DNA from: Flammula alnicola
Lineage: Eukaryota > Basidiomycota > Agaricomycetes > Agaricales > Strophariaceae
Assembly (NCBI GenBank): GCA_015499995.1
Contig: JADNRV010000097.1
Location: 144,074 to 208,073 of the forward strand
DNA length: 64,000 bases
Direction of reading: 5' to 3'
Below the pieces are notes generated by a model. That model saw nothing but the letters and a program-made list of their open reading frames with translations, was not told the origin of the DNA and ran no database searches. Both the position numbers and the translations under genes were made by a program. Below, piece after piece: positions 33,847 to 46,376 of this stretch; the stretch's first letter is position 1, and the number at the start of each line of letters is the position of its first letter.

Positions 33847-36372
33847 TTTGAAGTCTCCTGGTTTGTCTCCTGTGTTCACCCCCATTTGACAGGGCTTCGT
33901 GTATCTGGTCGTTAATGAGATCAGCTAGAGATCACAAGAGATCAGGACACCTTCCAAACAGTAGTCATCCACCTCCAAATGATACATCAAAAAGTGAAAT
34001 TAAAGTGTCTACTCCAGTTCTGCTCCGTGTCTTATGATTCTTTTTTCATTGGTATAAGGTACCCGGTTTCATTCACAAAGTTTCTTAGAGAAAAACTAAG
34101 AACAACCAACGCTCCATAGAATATACAAGCATGGGAATGGCCTAACTGGCCCACAGTGATAGCTTGCCCTGGGATGCTGGAAGCTCCCCATCAGGCCGTA
34201 TCACCGTTTAACGCGGAACGGCGAAGCCATTTTGACAACGGCGCCCACGAAGAAATTACTGTATGTCAACACTAACTTCAACATTATTCAGGGCGAGAAC
34301 TTGCCGCTGACACGGAGGCAGCGCAACTTGGGGGGTTTGGGGTGCCGAAGCAGAAGACCATTGACATTGTCGCTCTGCGTGGTCTGCGAAATCGTGGCCA
34401 GTTCATGGGGCAGGTGGATGGGGCCGCTGGTGAAGTGGCGTGGCAGACGAGGAGTGGAGGCGGAATATAAGCACGAGCAGGTTGGATGTGAGGGGATAGT
34501 ACAACGCGACGGCTGAGGCGTTAACTAGATATATAGCATAGCTTCATTGATTTACACCCACACGTAAGTATACACACCACAGATGTGGCAGTTAAATTCC
34601 AACTTGCTCGAGAATTACTTCCTCGAATTCCTGGAAGACTTTACGGAGCTCATACGATGAAGCTGCTCGTGCGAATGCCTTGCGGACGATACACCAATCT
34701 CGGGGCCGAATCGAAACGCCACTAGCCACTATCTTTACGAAGGTCACGTCCTAGGTATAGATAACCACAGCCATGGATGATCTAGGTCGAGAATCGAAAG
34801 CGAATTTCCATCTCAGTCTTGATCGATGACTGTGATAGTTTGCAAGCAAAGCACGATGAAGAGAAGTGGATTCTTTTTGTCGACAGAGACCGCTTCGCCT
34901 TGAACAAAGCATGAATAACGTAGTGCAAGCAGCAACATCCAATCTACGAGATATTCGCGCCCGGTTCCATACTGACAGTTTAACCTATTAAATAAGTAGC
35001 CTGAGGGCATGCGCAGGAGGCGCGGTACCAAGGTACTCTAGAATGCCTCGTGTCTTCCTAGGGCAAATCTGCAAAATGCCGCACATCGAAAGTCGACACA
35101 ATGATTATGAGCGAGGTATTTACGAGAGCCCATCGAAGGCTTCGGCGAGCTATCGATTCACCATCGATCCAGCTGGATATCGCCTCAATGAATTGAACAG
35201 CATATCACTGCGTGAGATCTGCTTTGGGTGAGTCCAGAAGTACACAGCTATAAGAGTGTTGATAGAGGCATGCGCACAAGGGCTTGTGCCGGCAAGCGAC
35301 GTCGAGGCGCGTGTGTCGAAACCGGTGAGCGGAGACTCAGGACCGACACTAAATGCTCGTGACGTCACGCGTTTAATGGCCGGACGGCGAGCGGACCAGC
35401 GGTGGACAGCCCCGTTCCGTCCAGGTCGGGCCGAGATGGAGTCACGCTGGACTCGCATTTCGAGAGGCTGCGAGCCTCGAGGCAGGTGGTGGAGAAACGC
35501 TGGATTTAGATTACTTCGAGGAAGTGCCAGCAAACTGGTTACTAAGATTTGAAGGGAGAAGCTTACCATTGAGACGGAAAAGTTCCGTAGAAATGCGCCC
35601 GGCGGTGCGGTGCCATAAATATGTTTAACGATATGAATGCGGACCGAGATAAGAGGTGGAAGAAAGTTCAGCGGTTCAAGTTTGCGGGTTAGTTGGGATA
35701 TAGAGCAGCGAGCTTGTGGAGTCGTGGATATAATCGGTGATGGAGAAGAAGGAAGCAAGTATGTTTGACGGTGGAACAGATTTTTTCCGTTATTTCGAAG
35801 TCGTCAAGTTGAGTGATTATCATCTAGCAGAATCCTAGACACACAGACTTGAAAGAATGGAGGCTCTGGATGCTGGTGGTAGACATCTAGCTAGCGGATG
35901 AGCTATGTGTCAGTGAGTTCATCTACGATGTAAGTATATGGAAAGAGACTTACCTTTGGTGGTGATTTGCTTCCGTAACGGTCGGATCCGCCCATTCAGA
36001 TTGAGATAACGAACAAGACGCCAATGATTCAACGAGCCAACCAGATTTTCACAAGTATGAAGAACGGTGTGAATTAGCAAGAGAATTATTGGGTGTAGAT
36101 CCATGCGCCTCCGGGATTCACGCGACATAGAACGTTCTTGCAAGCATGGACATGACGAGAGGGCGGGGGCATGTGGCTCAGTCGGGGACATATGGGGACG
36201 AGCTAGTTATTCGGAAGTTGAAAATGGAAGTCAGTCTGGGTTCTTATTAGGTAAGGTGAATATTACGCGACCATGCACGCACAGGGCTATTTTTGACCGC
36301 TCACCATGTTCACCACCTGCTTTAAACTCGCTCCCCCGCCAACCCTCCTTGTTCCACTTTTCTCCTCCCATT
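33847..36372. other. Long intergenic region upstream of GH3 cluster
   Basis: No supported gene. The largest open frame (35150-35758 minus, 202 residues) has no domain and overlaps other open frames. The segment from about 35360 onward resembles the region upstream of the second GH3 gene (shared motif at 35360-35372 and similar blocks near 36020-36070), so it is at least partly duplicated promoter. Confidence 0.45.
35360..35372 (+). promoter_or_regulatory. Palindromic CRE plus ACGCGT motif upstream of GH3 gene 1
   Basis: Sequence TGACGTCACGCGT joins an ATF/CREB palindrome (TGACGTCA) to an ACGCGT (MCB-like) box, 1.0 kb before the start codon. The same 13 bases occur upstream of GH3 gene 2. Confidence 0.45.
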
Positions 36373-39300
36373 ATGCGTTCCAAAACTGTCGCATTTTGGC
36401 ACTGGGCTGCCCTTTTCCCCCTTGTCGTCGCTCTGAACAACATCGCGACCCCCTCTGCACCGCCGACCGTATCCATCCTCCCAGGTGCCTCGAGTGCCGC
36501 ATCTTCGTTGTCCAGCAAGCCTTCCGCCTCGCTGTCTTCTAAGTCGCCAATACCTTCAATATCGATACTCTCGTCTCAGTCCACCAATGCATCCTCTGTC
36601 ACCTCTGCTTCACCGAGCAGTGCACTGAGCTCTCAAGCTGTCCCCTCTGGCAATGCTAGCGTCTCCGTAACAGGCTCTAACACGTTCTCTCCATTCCCCG
36701 TTCCCTCGGATATCCCTGAGCCTCCTGTATACCCCGCTGTAGATCCCAGAAATCCACCCTCTGTAAGTCTTCTTGTCGCTGACGATTCGAGATTTTCGCT
36801 GACAGTTGACATCATCGTGGCTTTGTCTTTTCCCGATTCTTTTTTTGGACGGCTGCGTGTGCGTATTTAGGTTGGAGATGCTGTTATACCCGATTTTGGA
36901 CCTGCTTGGGCAGCGGCATATGAGAAGGCAAAGACGAAGGTGAGCTCCTTTTCGCTTTTGGGGTTGGACCTCGGGGCGGGCATCGTTCGCCGCTCGTGAA
37001 TGACTGGCTGCTTGGTTCTGCTTGGCGCCTCACCGTCGGGCCTCGGCCGCTAGTGCAATTCGGTGCGGCGGCGCGTCGGCTTAGATGGTTCTTTCTATTT
37101 TCTGCAGTCGCAACATCCGACGCGCTCTAGCGCTATGGAAGTCGTTGTGGACGTAATGCGTACATTAGGGCGTCACACTGGACCAAATCTGCACACAACG
37201 TGCTTGGGTTTTATGCTCTTTTCGCGCCGTGACACTTTTATGTCAATCTGGACCAGGGTCGAATATCAACCTAAATACTTGTCTCGCGTTTCGCTCCCGT
37301 CTTGACTACTTTTTACGGATTCTCATAAAACGTCGCGCATATACTCACCAAAACCTACAACTGCTCTAACACCTTAGGTCGCTGGATTCACATTAGAAGA
37401 AAAGGTTAGCGTTGCGACGGGAGTGGGATGGCAAGGCGGACGATGTGTGGTACGTACTATTAGCACTTTTGATGTAATATTCGATGTGACTTGAAAGATG
37501 TAACAGGGAAACATCGCTGCGATAGAGAATGGAACTAGCTGGCCTGGATTGTGTCTTGAGGTACGTTGGTTCTTCCTCCGTCCTTCAGTTCTTAAATTTA
37601 TTCCAGTGACTAACCTCGTCTTGTGATCTTTATGATTGGATGTAGGATTCTCCCCTCGGCGTGCGCCTCTCCGACTTTGTAACGGCCTTCCCAACAGGTA
37701 TCAACGCTGCAGCATCGTAAGTACCTCCCACACATCTTAGTGCAAACAAATACTCACCCGTCATCTACCTCTCCCAGCTTCAACCGTGGGCTGATGCGCC
37801 AACGCGGCCTATTCATGGGCGAAGAGCACAGAGGCAAAGGTGTCAACGTGCAGCTCGGGCCGATGATGAACATGGGGCGGATCGCGCAGGGAGGGCGGAA
37901 CTGGGAAGGCTTCGGCGCAGACCCGTTCCTGACGGGGGAGGCGGCGTTTGAAACGGTGCTGGGTATACAGCAGGCTGGGGTTATTGCGTGTGCGAAGCAT
38001 TTGATTGGCAAGTACGTGGTTTGTTTTATGACCTCTCTCTGTCTCCCTCTCTCTTTTGTGAGGATTGTTCGTGAGGAGATCGTTAACGCTGGTTGCCCAT
38101 ACCTTTTTTTATATTTTTACAGCGAGCAGGAGCATGATCGCACGACTTCGAGCTCGAATATTGATGATCGAACTATGCACGAGATATACGCGCATCCGTT
38201 CTTGAAGAGCGTGATGGCGGGTGTGGGGAGTCTGATGTGCAGTTACAGTGAGTATAGTCCGGTTTCTTTCTCCTTTAAAAGTGTATATACTGACTTCCGT
38301 GAACTAAAATGAATGCAGATTTGATCAACGATACGTATGCTTGCGAGAACAACAAAGTGATGAACGATATCGTGAAGCGCGAGTATGCGTTCCAGGGATG
38401 TAGGCATGCTTTTATTTTCGTCTGCTTTTTGTCTTTCCTGATGCATGCACCTTTGCAGTCATCATGTCGGATTGGTCTGCGTGAGTATTCATCGTTTTAG
38501 CATCATTTCTGTTCGGTCGATCGTCATGAAGAAAATTCGCCATGGCTAAGTCTTGCTTTTGATGTGTGTTAGTCAACATTCGACGATATCGGCCAACAGG
38601 GGATTGGATGTGCGTGAATCGAGCCATTTTTTTTAAAAAAAAAAAATAGCCATTGATGTCAATTTCGATTCATGATAGATGTCGATGCCTGGAGATATCA
38701 CTTTCAACTCTGGTACATCGTACTTCGGTGCGAACTTGACAGCGTTCGTAGAGAACGGGACGATTCCGGAAGGGCGTGTGGATGACATGGGTAAGCCTTC
38801 CGTACATTGACAGGCTGAGGAACTAACTCCCCTCCTCCTCCATATTATACCTATAGCAACCCGCGTCCTCGCCTCCTGGTACCTCATGCGACAAGACAGT
38901 CCTTCCTTCCCATCTGTTAACTTTGACGCCTTCAACCCCGACAGCGACCAAACGAACATGCACATCGACGTCCAGGACAACCATTACCAGCTTGTGCGCA
39001 CGCTCGGCGCGGCCAGTGCTGTTCTGCTGAAGAATGAGGGAGCGTTGCCTTTGGGCAAGAAAGATAGGAGTATTGTATTGATTGGGAGTGGGGCGGGACC
39101 TGGCAAGGCGGGTCCGAATGAGTTTGCGGATCAGGTGGGTGGTTTTTTTTGTTCGGTTTGGGGGGTTGTGTGGCGCACTGACCGTTCGGTGATGAATTTG
39201 TGTCTGGTATTTATTTAGGGTGGTACAGACGGTGTGCTTGCTATGGGATGGGGATCTGGAACGGCGAATTTCACATATCTCGTCACTGTGAGTCGTTTCT

Positions 39301-40709
39301 TTGAGTTTCCTTGCTCGTTATTTCTAAACTGATCTGTGGTATGTATTTATAGCCTCTTGATGCTATCCAAAGCAAAGCGCGCCAGTTCCGCACGAGCGTC
39401 TCTTGGTTATTTGACGACTTTGACCTTCCCCGCGCCGGGAATATGGCACGTAAGAGGAACGCAGCTCTCGTTTTCCTGAGTGCGGATAGTGGTGAGGATT
39501 ATATCACGGTCGACGGAAATGAGGGTGATCGGTGCGTTTTTCATTTGTGTTTGGTCTGCTTCGTTGAATGTGATCGCTGAAATGTGTATTCATAATTTAC
39601 AGGAAGAACTTGACGGCGTGGCATGGAGGCGACGCGCTTGTGCTTTCTGTGGCTGCTCAGAATAACAATACGATTGTTGTTGTTAATAGCGTGGGGCCGC
39701 TCATCCTCGAGCCGTGGATTGACCATCCTAACGTCACTGCTGTACGTCAATGTCCACACGGGCGCTATTCGATATATTTTAGTGATGACTGTCTTTTTAA
39801 TAGGTCGTATGGGCGGGTGCGCCGGGACAAGAAGTCGGCAATTCGCTCGTGGATGTTTTGTATGGCGCCTGGAACCCATCTGGCCGCTTGCCTTATACCA
39901 TTGCGAAGAGTCCTTCAGATTATGGAGCGCAATTGACTCTTCCGACATCTGGCCAGAATCCGAGTGGACAAACCCCGTTGGAGATTACGTATACCGAAGG
40001 GTGAGCTCCTAACATCATTTTCTGTGTTGCGTTGAACGCCCTGACTATCGTGTTGCATTTTATTCTTTTGCGACACAGGTTGAATATTGACTATCGACAC
40101 TTCGATTCTGCAAGTCTTATATCCGTTGTTCGGCTACTAGTAAATGCTGACATGGCATCTTGCAGAATAATATCACCCCACGCTTCGAGTTTGGATTTGG
40201 CTTGAGTTATACCACTTTTAAATATACCGGGCTTTATGTGTCAAAGATTGCGACTGTGGAGTCGCCTGCAGAGTTCCCGTTCGTGTCCGCTTGGGACAAC
40301 GGCAACGCCACTGCTATCGCTGAAGGGTCGTCGAGGGCTCTGTGGTTGCACAGGCCGGCCTTCCAAGCCACATTTACCGTCCAGAACACAGGATCTGTAT
40401 CTGGAGGAGAGGTACGCAAAGGTTCATTTTGTTATCAAATTGTCGAAGGCCTCAACACTTCCACAGATCCCGCAATTGTACATCAACTTCCCCGCCTCTT
40501 CCGGGGAGCCCCCCTCGGTGCTCAGAGGCTTCACGAACATCGAGCTCAACCCCGGACAGAAGGGCAGCGTGACGATCACGCTTTCGCGGTACGATTTGTC
40601 GATTTGGGACGTGGTGCAGCAGGGGTGGAGGAAGCCGGAGGGAACGATTGGCGTTACGGTTGGTGCGAGCAGTCGTGATTCGAGATTGAAAGGTAGTGTA
40701 CCGATCTGA
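36373..40709 (+). CDS. GH3 beta-glucosidase 1
   Basis: Secreted glycoside hydrolase family 3 enzyme that releases glucose from cellobiose and related beta-glucosides. The start (MRSKTVAFWHWAALFPLVVA) gives a signal peptide, followed by a Ser/Thr/Pro-rich linker of about 110 residues before the catalytic part. Exon 1 is 36373-36762; the first large intron (36940-37377) is 438 nt, unusually long here. Family motifs: [56 protein letters not shown], the nucleophile Asp in FIMSDWSA, then domain 2 with LLKNEGALPL, the acid/base region near WGSGTANF, and the C-terminal fibronectin-III-like domain ([29 protein letters not shown]). All exons join in frame and the end is PI-TGA. It is the upstream member of a tandem duplicate pair. 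Confidence 0.92.
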
Positions 40710-41690
40710 AGGACAAGGAAATTGGAATGGATAATGTTTGTACGAGGTACTTTGGAATGATGTGTCTTGACTGCCAAGCGACATACGGGTTTCGTTCGCT
40801 TGCAAGGCGTCTTCAAGCCATCATGTCATTATTAGTCGAAGAAAATACCGCTGGATTTTCCTTCATTCATAAGAATAATATGAGTGTGACTTGCCTAGGC
40901 CTTGAAGCTTGAAGCCTGGCTTAAAATTAGAGACACATAATGGGCAATCAAGATCGTGGCTGCTGTGTAGAGCACAGCAAGAGGACAGGCGAGGACCAAC
41001 AATTTGAAGCCTTCATGACGTCACGCGTGCATTAGTCATAGCTAGTGGCTCATGGATCAGGTGATGGCACCGCGCGGATCGGGCCGAGAAGATTGGACTG
41101 GGAATATTTCTCGGAAGCAAATATGTTGTGAGTTTTTTCTTTCCTCTTCGACATAAAGTCTCGCGGAAATCAGAATGAATTTTTCTTTGCACAATCGAGC
41201 GGATAGCTAAAGGGTGATCGATGATCGATCAATGCCGGGGTTGAAACGTTGACGCGTTAACTGCTGGGGAGTATTGCTGGGAACTCAATGATCCATTTGA
41301 AAGGAGACTTGATTTTGGTGGAGATTTTCTCCTCACCGAAACAACAGGTGTGGTGCGAACAATCCAATGAACCAACCAGATTTATGAAGTTAACTCGCCT
41401 TGTACAAAGGCTTCGTATGGACGGGGAAGAGAAATTATGAAAAGCCGCGAAGGTTTTCTCAAATGCACCCCTCCCTCATACATGGATCGGCCTAAGTATG
41501 AACAGTGGCGAGTCATCGAGACGAGTGTTGAAATTTTAAGGCAGCCTTTGCTGAGCGCTTAGTAAAAAAAAATATTGGGCGCCCATCTGTTTTAAAGTCG
41601 GCCGCTGCTAATTCCCCTCGTTTTCTTGTTCCCCTTTCGTCGTCCCCCTTTTCGTCGTCCCTTTGTGTCGTCCCTTTGTCCTCCTTAACT
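40710..41690. other. Promoter region of GH3 gene 2
   Basis: No gene. Contains blocks similar to the promoter of GH3 gene 1 (for example AACCAACCAGATTT near 41371 against AGCCAACCAGATTT near 36032), so the tandem duplication included regulatory DNA. Confidence 0.55.
41016..41028 (+). promoter_or_regulatory. Palindromic CRE plus ACGCGT motif upstream of GH3 gene 2
   Basis: Same TGACGTCACGCGT as at 35360, here 675 bp before the start codon. Conservation in a region that has otherwise diverged suggests a functional binding site; the binding factor is not known. Confidence 0.45.
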
Positions 41691-44600
41691 ATGCGCATCC
41701 CAAGCACGGTCTTTTGGCATTGGGTGGTGGTCTTCCCCTTTATCATTGTCCCGAATGGTCTCGCAGCCCCCACGAGCTCTGCATCACTGCAGGATATACC
41801 GATATCCATCCGAGAGGCAGCGAGTGCCGCGTCTTTATTCACATCTCTCGCGGCTACTGCAACCTCCGTCACATTCGCTTCACAGCGCGGTGCAGCTCTC
41901 TCTCAAGCATTGTCCGGCAACATCTCCTCAAGAGGTTTCAATGCATTCGCTCAGTTCTCTGTCCCGTCGGATATTCCTGAGTCACCCGTATACCCTGCTG
42001 TAGATCCCAGCAATCCACCTTCGGTAAGTGCTCTCCTTGCGATTATTCGAGGTATTTTCTCAATGCTGATGGTTGACATCATCCTGCATTTGTTTCGTTG
42101 TGTGCATGTGATGTAGGTGGGAGACACTGTTGTACCGGACTTTGGACCTGCCTGGGCTGCAGCGTACGCGAAAGCGAAGAAGATGGTGAGTTGTCAGCCG
42201 TTCAGAATTCTCGAGACGCGCGCGCCACATTGTGGGCTAAGTATCCCCATACGACCGCTTCTACATCCTGCGTGACACATCGTGTTGTCACTTTGATTTC
42301 GTGACGAGCATGAACTTCTTGCCTCCTCTTGCTCCATTGCCCTCTATACTACTATATTTTTCTCATGGCATGCATATACTCACGAAAATTTCACTTCCTC
42401 AAAAACACTAGGTCGCTGGATTCTCATTAGAAGACAAGGTCAACGTTACCACGGGGGTGGGATGGGGAGGCGGGCGATGTATCGTACGTATTCTTAACAC
42501 GTATCTGTGGTAAGCTTGCGATAATAACGATTATAACAGGGAAATATCGGGGCAATCGCATCAGCTAACGGAGCTAGCTGGCCTGGCCTGTGTCTCGAGG
42601 TACGTTTATTCGTCTCACTTCTGGTGTTGTGATTGTTAACATCGCATCTAGGACTCTCCTCTTGGAATACGGAACACCGATTTTGTGACCGCCTTCCCAG
42701 CAGGAATCAACGCCGCAGCTTCGTAAGCGTCTCTCTTACCCTTCTTCCTCCCCGTAAACAAAGACTAATCCAATACCACCTTTGCTAGCTTCAATCGCGA
42801 CTTGATACGCCAGCGCGGTCTGTTCTTGGGCAAGGAGAGCAGAAACAAGGGTGTAAACGTGCAGCTTGGGCCGATGATGAACATGGGACGGATCGCGCAG
42901 GGAGGGCGGAACTGGGAAGGCTTCGGCGCCGACCCATTCCTGACAGGGGAGGCTGCGTATGAGACGGTGATAGGCATGCAGGAGGCTGGGGTTATTGCAT
43001 GTGCGAAGCATTTGGTTGGCAAGTTCGTATTTTGTTCTTGGATTGTGTTGTCTTTGTTGTGAAGAGATCGTGAATGCTGATCATCCGTACTTTTTCATAG
43101 CGAGCAGGAACATGATCGCACGACTGCGAGCTCGCATATCGATGATCGGACTATGCATGAGATATATGCGCATCCGTTCTTGAAGAGCGTTATGGCGGGC
43201 GTCGGGAGCATGATGTGCAGTTACAGTACGTATACTCCAGTTCCGTTGCTTTAACGGCGCATATATTCAATTCTGTTGGCTGACTTTAATACACTCAATC
43301 CGCTGTGATGTATGATACAGATTTGGTCAATGACACGTATGCATGTGAGAACGACAAGATGATGAATGATATCGTGAAGCGCGAATATGCGTTCCAGGGA
43401 TGTGGGTATATTTTCTTTCATTATCTGCGCATTATTTGCTGAAGCATTCTTTGTAGTCATCATGTCAGATTGGTCTGCGTCAGTATCTCTTCTGCGTCGT
43501 ACGAGGAACATTCGGCCACAGCTAATCACTTTTATTCTTAATTTGATGACAGTCACCATTCGACAATATCAGCAAACAGAGGACTGGACGTGAGTGTCCT
43601 GAGCTCGCTTCGTCAATTTTTTTTAGAGATTGACATAAACTGTGATCGATTATAGATGTCGATGCCTGGAGATATCACTTTCAACTCGGGTACCTCCTAC
43701 TGGGGTGCCAACCTGACTGCGTTTGTGCAAAACGGAACGATTCCCGAAGCTCGCGTCGACGACATGGGTGAGTCTTTTCACGGGTCAGACCTTGAAATGT
43801 TAACGAAGTTTCTCCCTCCCTTCCCATCTTCCGATAGCCACGCGCATCATCGCCGCTTGGTACCTCCTCGGACAAGACAACCCTTCTTATCCAGCCGTCA
43901 ACTTCGACGCCTTTAACCCGGACAACGACCAAACGAACCTGCACGTCGACGTCCAGGACGACCATTACAAGCTTGTGCGCGCTCTGGGCGCTGCCAGTAC
44001 TGTTCTGCTAAAGAATGAGCGAGGAGCGCTTCCCCTGTGCAAGGAGGATAGGAGTATTGTGTTGATTGGCAGTGGTGCAGGGCCCGGTAAAGCGGGCCCG
44101 AATGAGTTTGTGGATCAGGTGGGTGGTTTTACCTGTTGACATTTGCATGACGATTTGATGTTGAACGTGGTTTTTGGTCAGGCTGGCTCAGACGGTGTGC
44201 TCGCCATGGGATGGGGTTCTGGATCAGCGAATTTCACGTATCTCGTTACTGTAAGTCATACCTCTTCCTCAACACCAACCATTTCTAAATCGAGACGTGA
44301 TATCCATTGATAGCCCCTTGAGGCCATCCAACGTGAAGCACGCCAGTTCCATACGAGTATCTCATGGCTGTTTGACGACTTCGACCTACCTCGCGCAGGG
44401 AACATAGCGCGGAAGAAGGATGCTGCTCTCGTTTTCTTGAGTGCGGATAGTGGTGAGGAGTTTATCAATGTCGATGGAAATCAGGGTGATCGGTGCGTTC
44501 CGTGCTTGCGACTCCGATAAATGATTGTGCTTGCTGAACTGTGTATTGATGATGTCCAGAAACAACTTGACGGCGTGGCATGGAGGCGACACGCTGGTGC

Positions 44601-45659
44601 TCGCTGTCGCAGCTCAGAATAATAACACCATCGTCATTGTTAATAGCGTGGGACCGCTAATCATCGAGCCATGGATCGATCATCCCAATGTCACTGCTGT
44701 ACGTCGTCGCTCCGATGAGCTCATTTTCTCTAATGTTGACGAGGGTTATTTATATGTTAGGTCGTGTGGGCGAGTCTGCCAGGACAGGAAGCTGGCAATT
44801 CGCTCGCGGATGTGCTCTATGGAGCCTGGAATCCATCTGGCCGCTTGCCATATACCATTGCGAAGGACGCGTCAGATTATGGAACAGAGTTAATCCTTCC
44901 AAAAAGTGGACAGGTGCCAAGTGGAGAAAATCCGTTGGAAATTCGATATACCGAAGGGTGAGTACCTTGGATTATTTTGCGTGTGACGTTGCATGTCCTG
45001 ACTATGACGTTGCTCTTTATTCGATATAGGTTGAATATTGACTATCGACACTTCGATTCTGTGAGTTTTATATCCATGGTTCAACTACTAGTAAATGCTG
45101 ACATGACATCTCGCAGAATAACATCGCTCCCCGCTTCGAGTTTGGATTCGGCTTAAGCTATACCACATTTAACTATACCGGACTTAATGTGTCAAAGATT
45201 GCGACTGTGGAGTCGCCTGCAGAATTACCCTTTCTGTCGGCTTGGGAGGAAGGCGACGCAACTGCTATCGATGAAGGGTCATCGAGGGCTCTATGGTTGC
45301 ACAGACCGGCTTACCAAGCGACGTTTACCATCCAGAACACAGGATCCGTCTATGGAGGAGAGGTACGCGATGATTCATTTGTTGTCAATTCGTAAAAGCC
45401 CTCAACACGTCCATAGATCCCGCAACTGTACATCAACTTCCCCGCCTCTTCCGGCGAGCCTCCCTCGGTACTCAGAGGTTTCACGCATATCGAGCTCGAC
45501 CCTGGCCAGACGGGCAACGTGACAATCACGTTTTCGCGGTACGATCTGTCGGTTTGGGATGTAGAGAAGCAGGGGTGGAGGAAGCCGGAAGGAACGATTG
45601 GCGTTACGGTCGGCGCCAGCAGCCGGGATGCAAGATTGGAAGGAAATATACCGGCCTAG
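41691..45659 (+). CDS. GH3 beta-glucosidase 2 (tandem paralogue)
   Basis: Paralogue of the gene at 36373-40709 with the same exon layout and very similar sequence. The signal peptide is [20 protein letters not shown], then a shorter Ser/Thr-rich linker. Motifs: [20 protein letters not shown] (identical), [16 protein letters not shown], the nucleophile Asp in VMSDWSAHHST, and the fibronectin-III-like C-terminus ([23 protein letters not shown]). Domain 2 has an in-frame extra residue ([11 protein letters not shown] against LLKNEGALPL) and a Cys (LPLCKED) where copy 1 has Gly. The corresponding early intron is about half as long as in copy 1. All exons join in frame and the end is PA-TAG. It is likely secreted with the same activity; divergence in the linker and the loop could change substrate preference (inference). 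Confidence 0.92.
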
Positions 45660-46376
45660 CGTTACGTCCTCGGGAACTGCGAATGACCACAACTGTATGA
45701 AATATAATATTTGGATGGAGGGTCCTATGGTTCTTAATAGGGAATTTGTGTTGCATTTGGATATGAATTTTTAATACTAATAGATGTGTAGCAACTCATG
45801 TAATTTCTCTGCCTTGATAACAAGCGCTGTCTTTCGAAGTTGTCCAAGTACATTGAATGAGTAACTATTTCGTTGTTCCAGCAACTTTTGTGCAGAGATT
45901 GGTCTTTACGAGGTCTAGTTATACGGACAGGAAGCTGTTTGAGTTTGAGGTGGATGAGTGTCGCGTTTGGGGCATGGGAAGAGAGAAGACAAGATGATGC
46001 CAGTGGTTTTTTCGATTTCTGGCAACCTTGGATATTCCAGCCTGCATGATCCAGCTTCGCCATAGAGCAACCATACAGTGCTTTAATCGCATGAAGACCA
46101 TTGGAAGGTATTTATGGAATCCTTGCCACACTGCATACTAGGGAAACTATTTAAATGCGACATGCACTGCATCAACACTGCATCGCACTGGCTTGGAGAA
46201 ATGAGGCCGACTACATAACTTTGCGATGTAGGCTCGAACTTGCGACTATCCACGGCCACCCCAACCCCCGGGCCATTTCCAAGTGAGTAGAGATGTCGGT
46301 TTCATAAACTTTGCCTCTGATGCAGATGACCAAGCACGAATAGCGCTTCAAAATCTACCGTGTACAAACACTCAGG
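45660..46376. other. Intergenic region with a GMC-gene 3' relic
   Basis: No intact gene. Within it 45845-45935 resembles the last exon and 3' flank of the GMC gene at 48802 (see separate entry). Confidence 0.5.
45845..45935 (-). pseudogene. Relic of a GMC oxidoreductase terminal exon
   Basis: Aligns by eye with 48780-48865, the last exon and flank of GMC oxidoreductase 2, in the same orientation. Shared blocks include AGTAACTAT, TGCAGAGAT/TGTAGAGAT and CGAGGTC/TGAGGTC. The rest of the gene is absent, so this is the scar of an earlier GMC copy or of the duplication junction. Confidence 0.55.

Noticed and set aside
35150..35758. 202-residue minus-strand open frame
   Set aside because: No domain; it overlaps plus-strand open frames and lies in the upstream region of the GH3 gene that resembles the other GH3 promoter.
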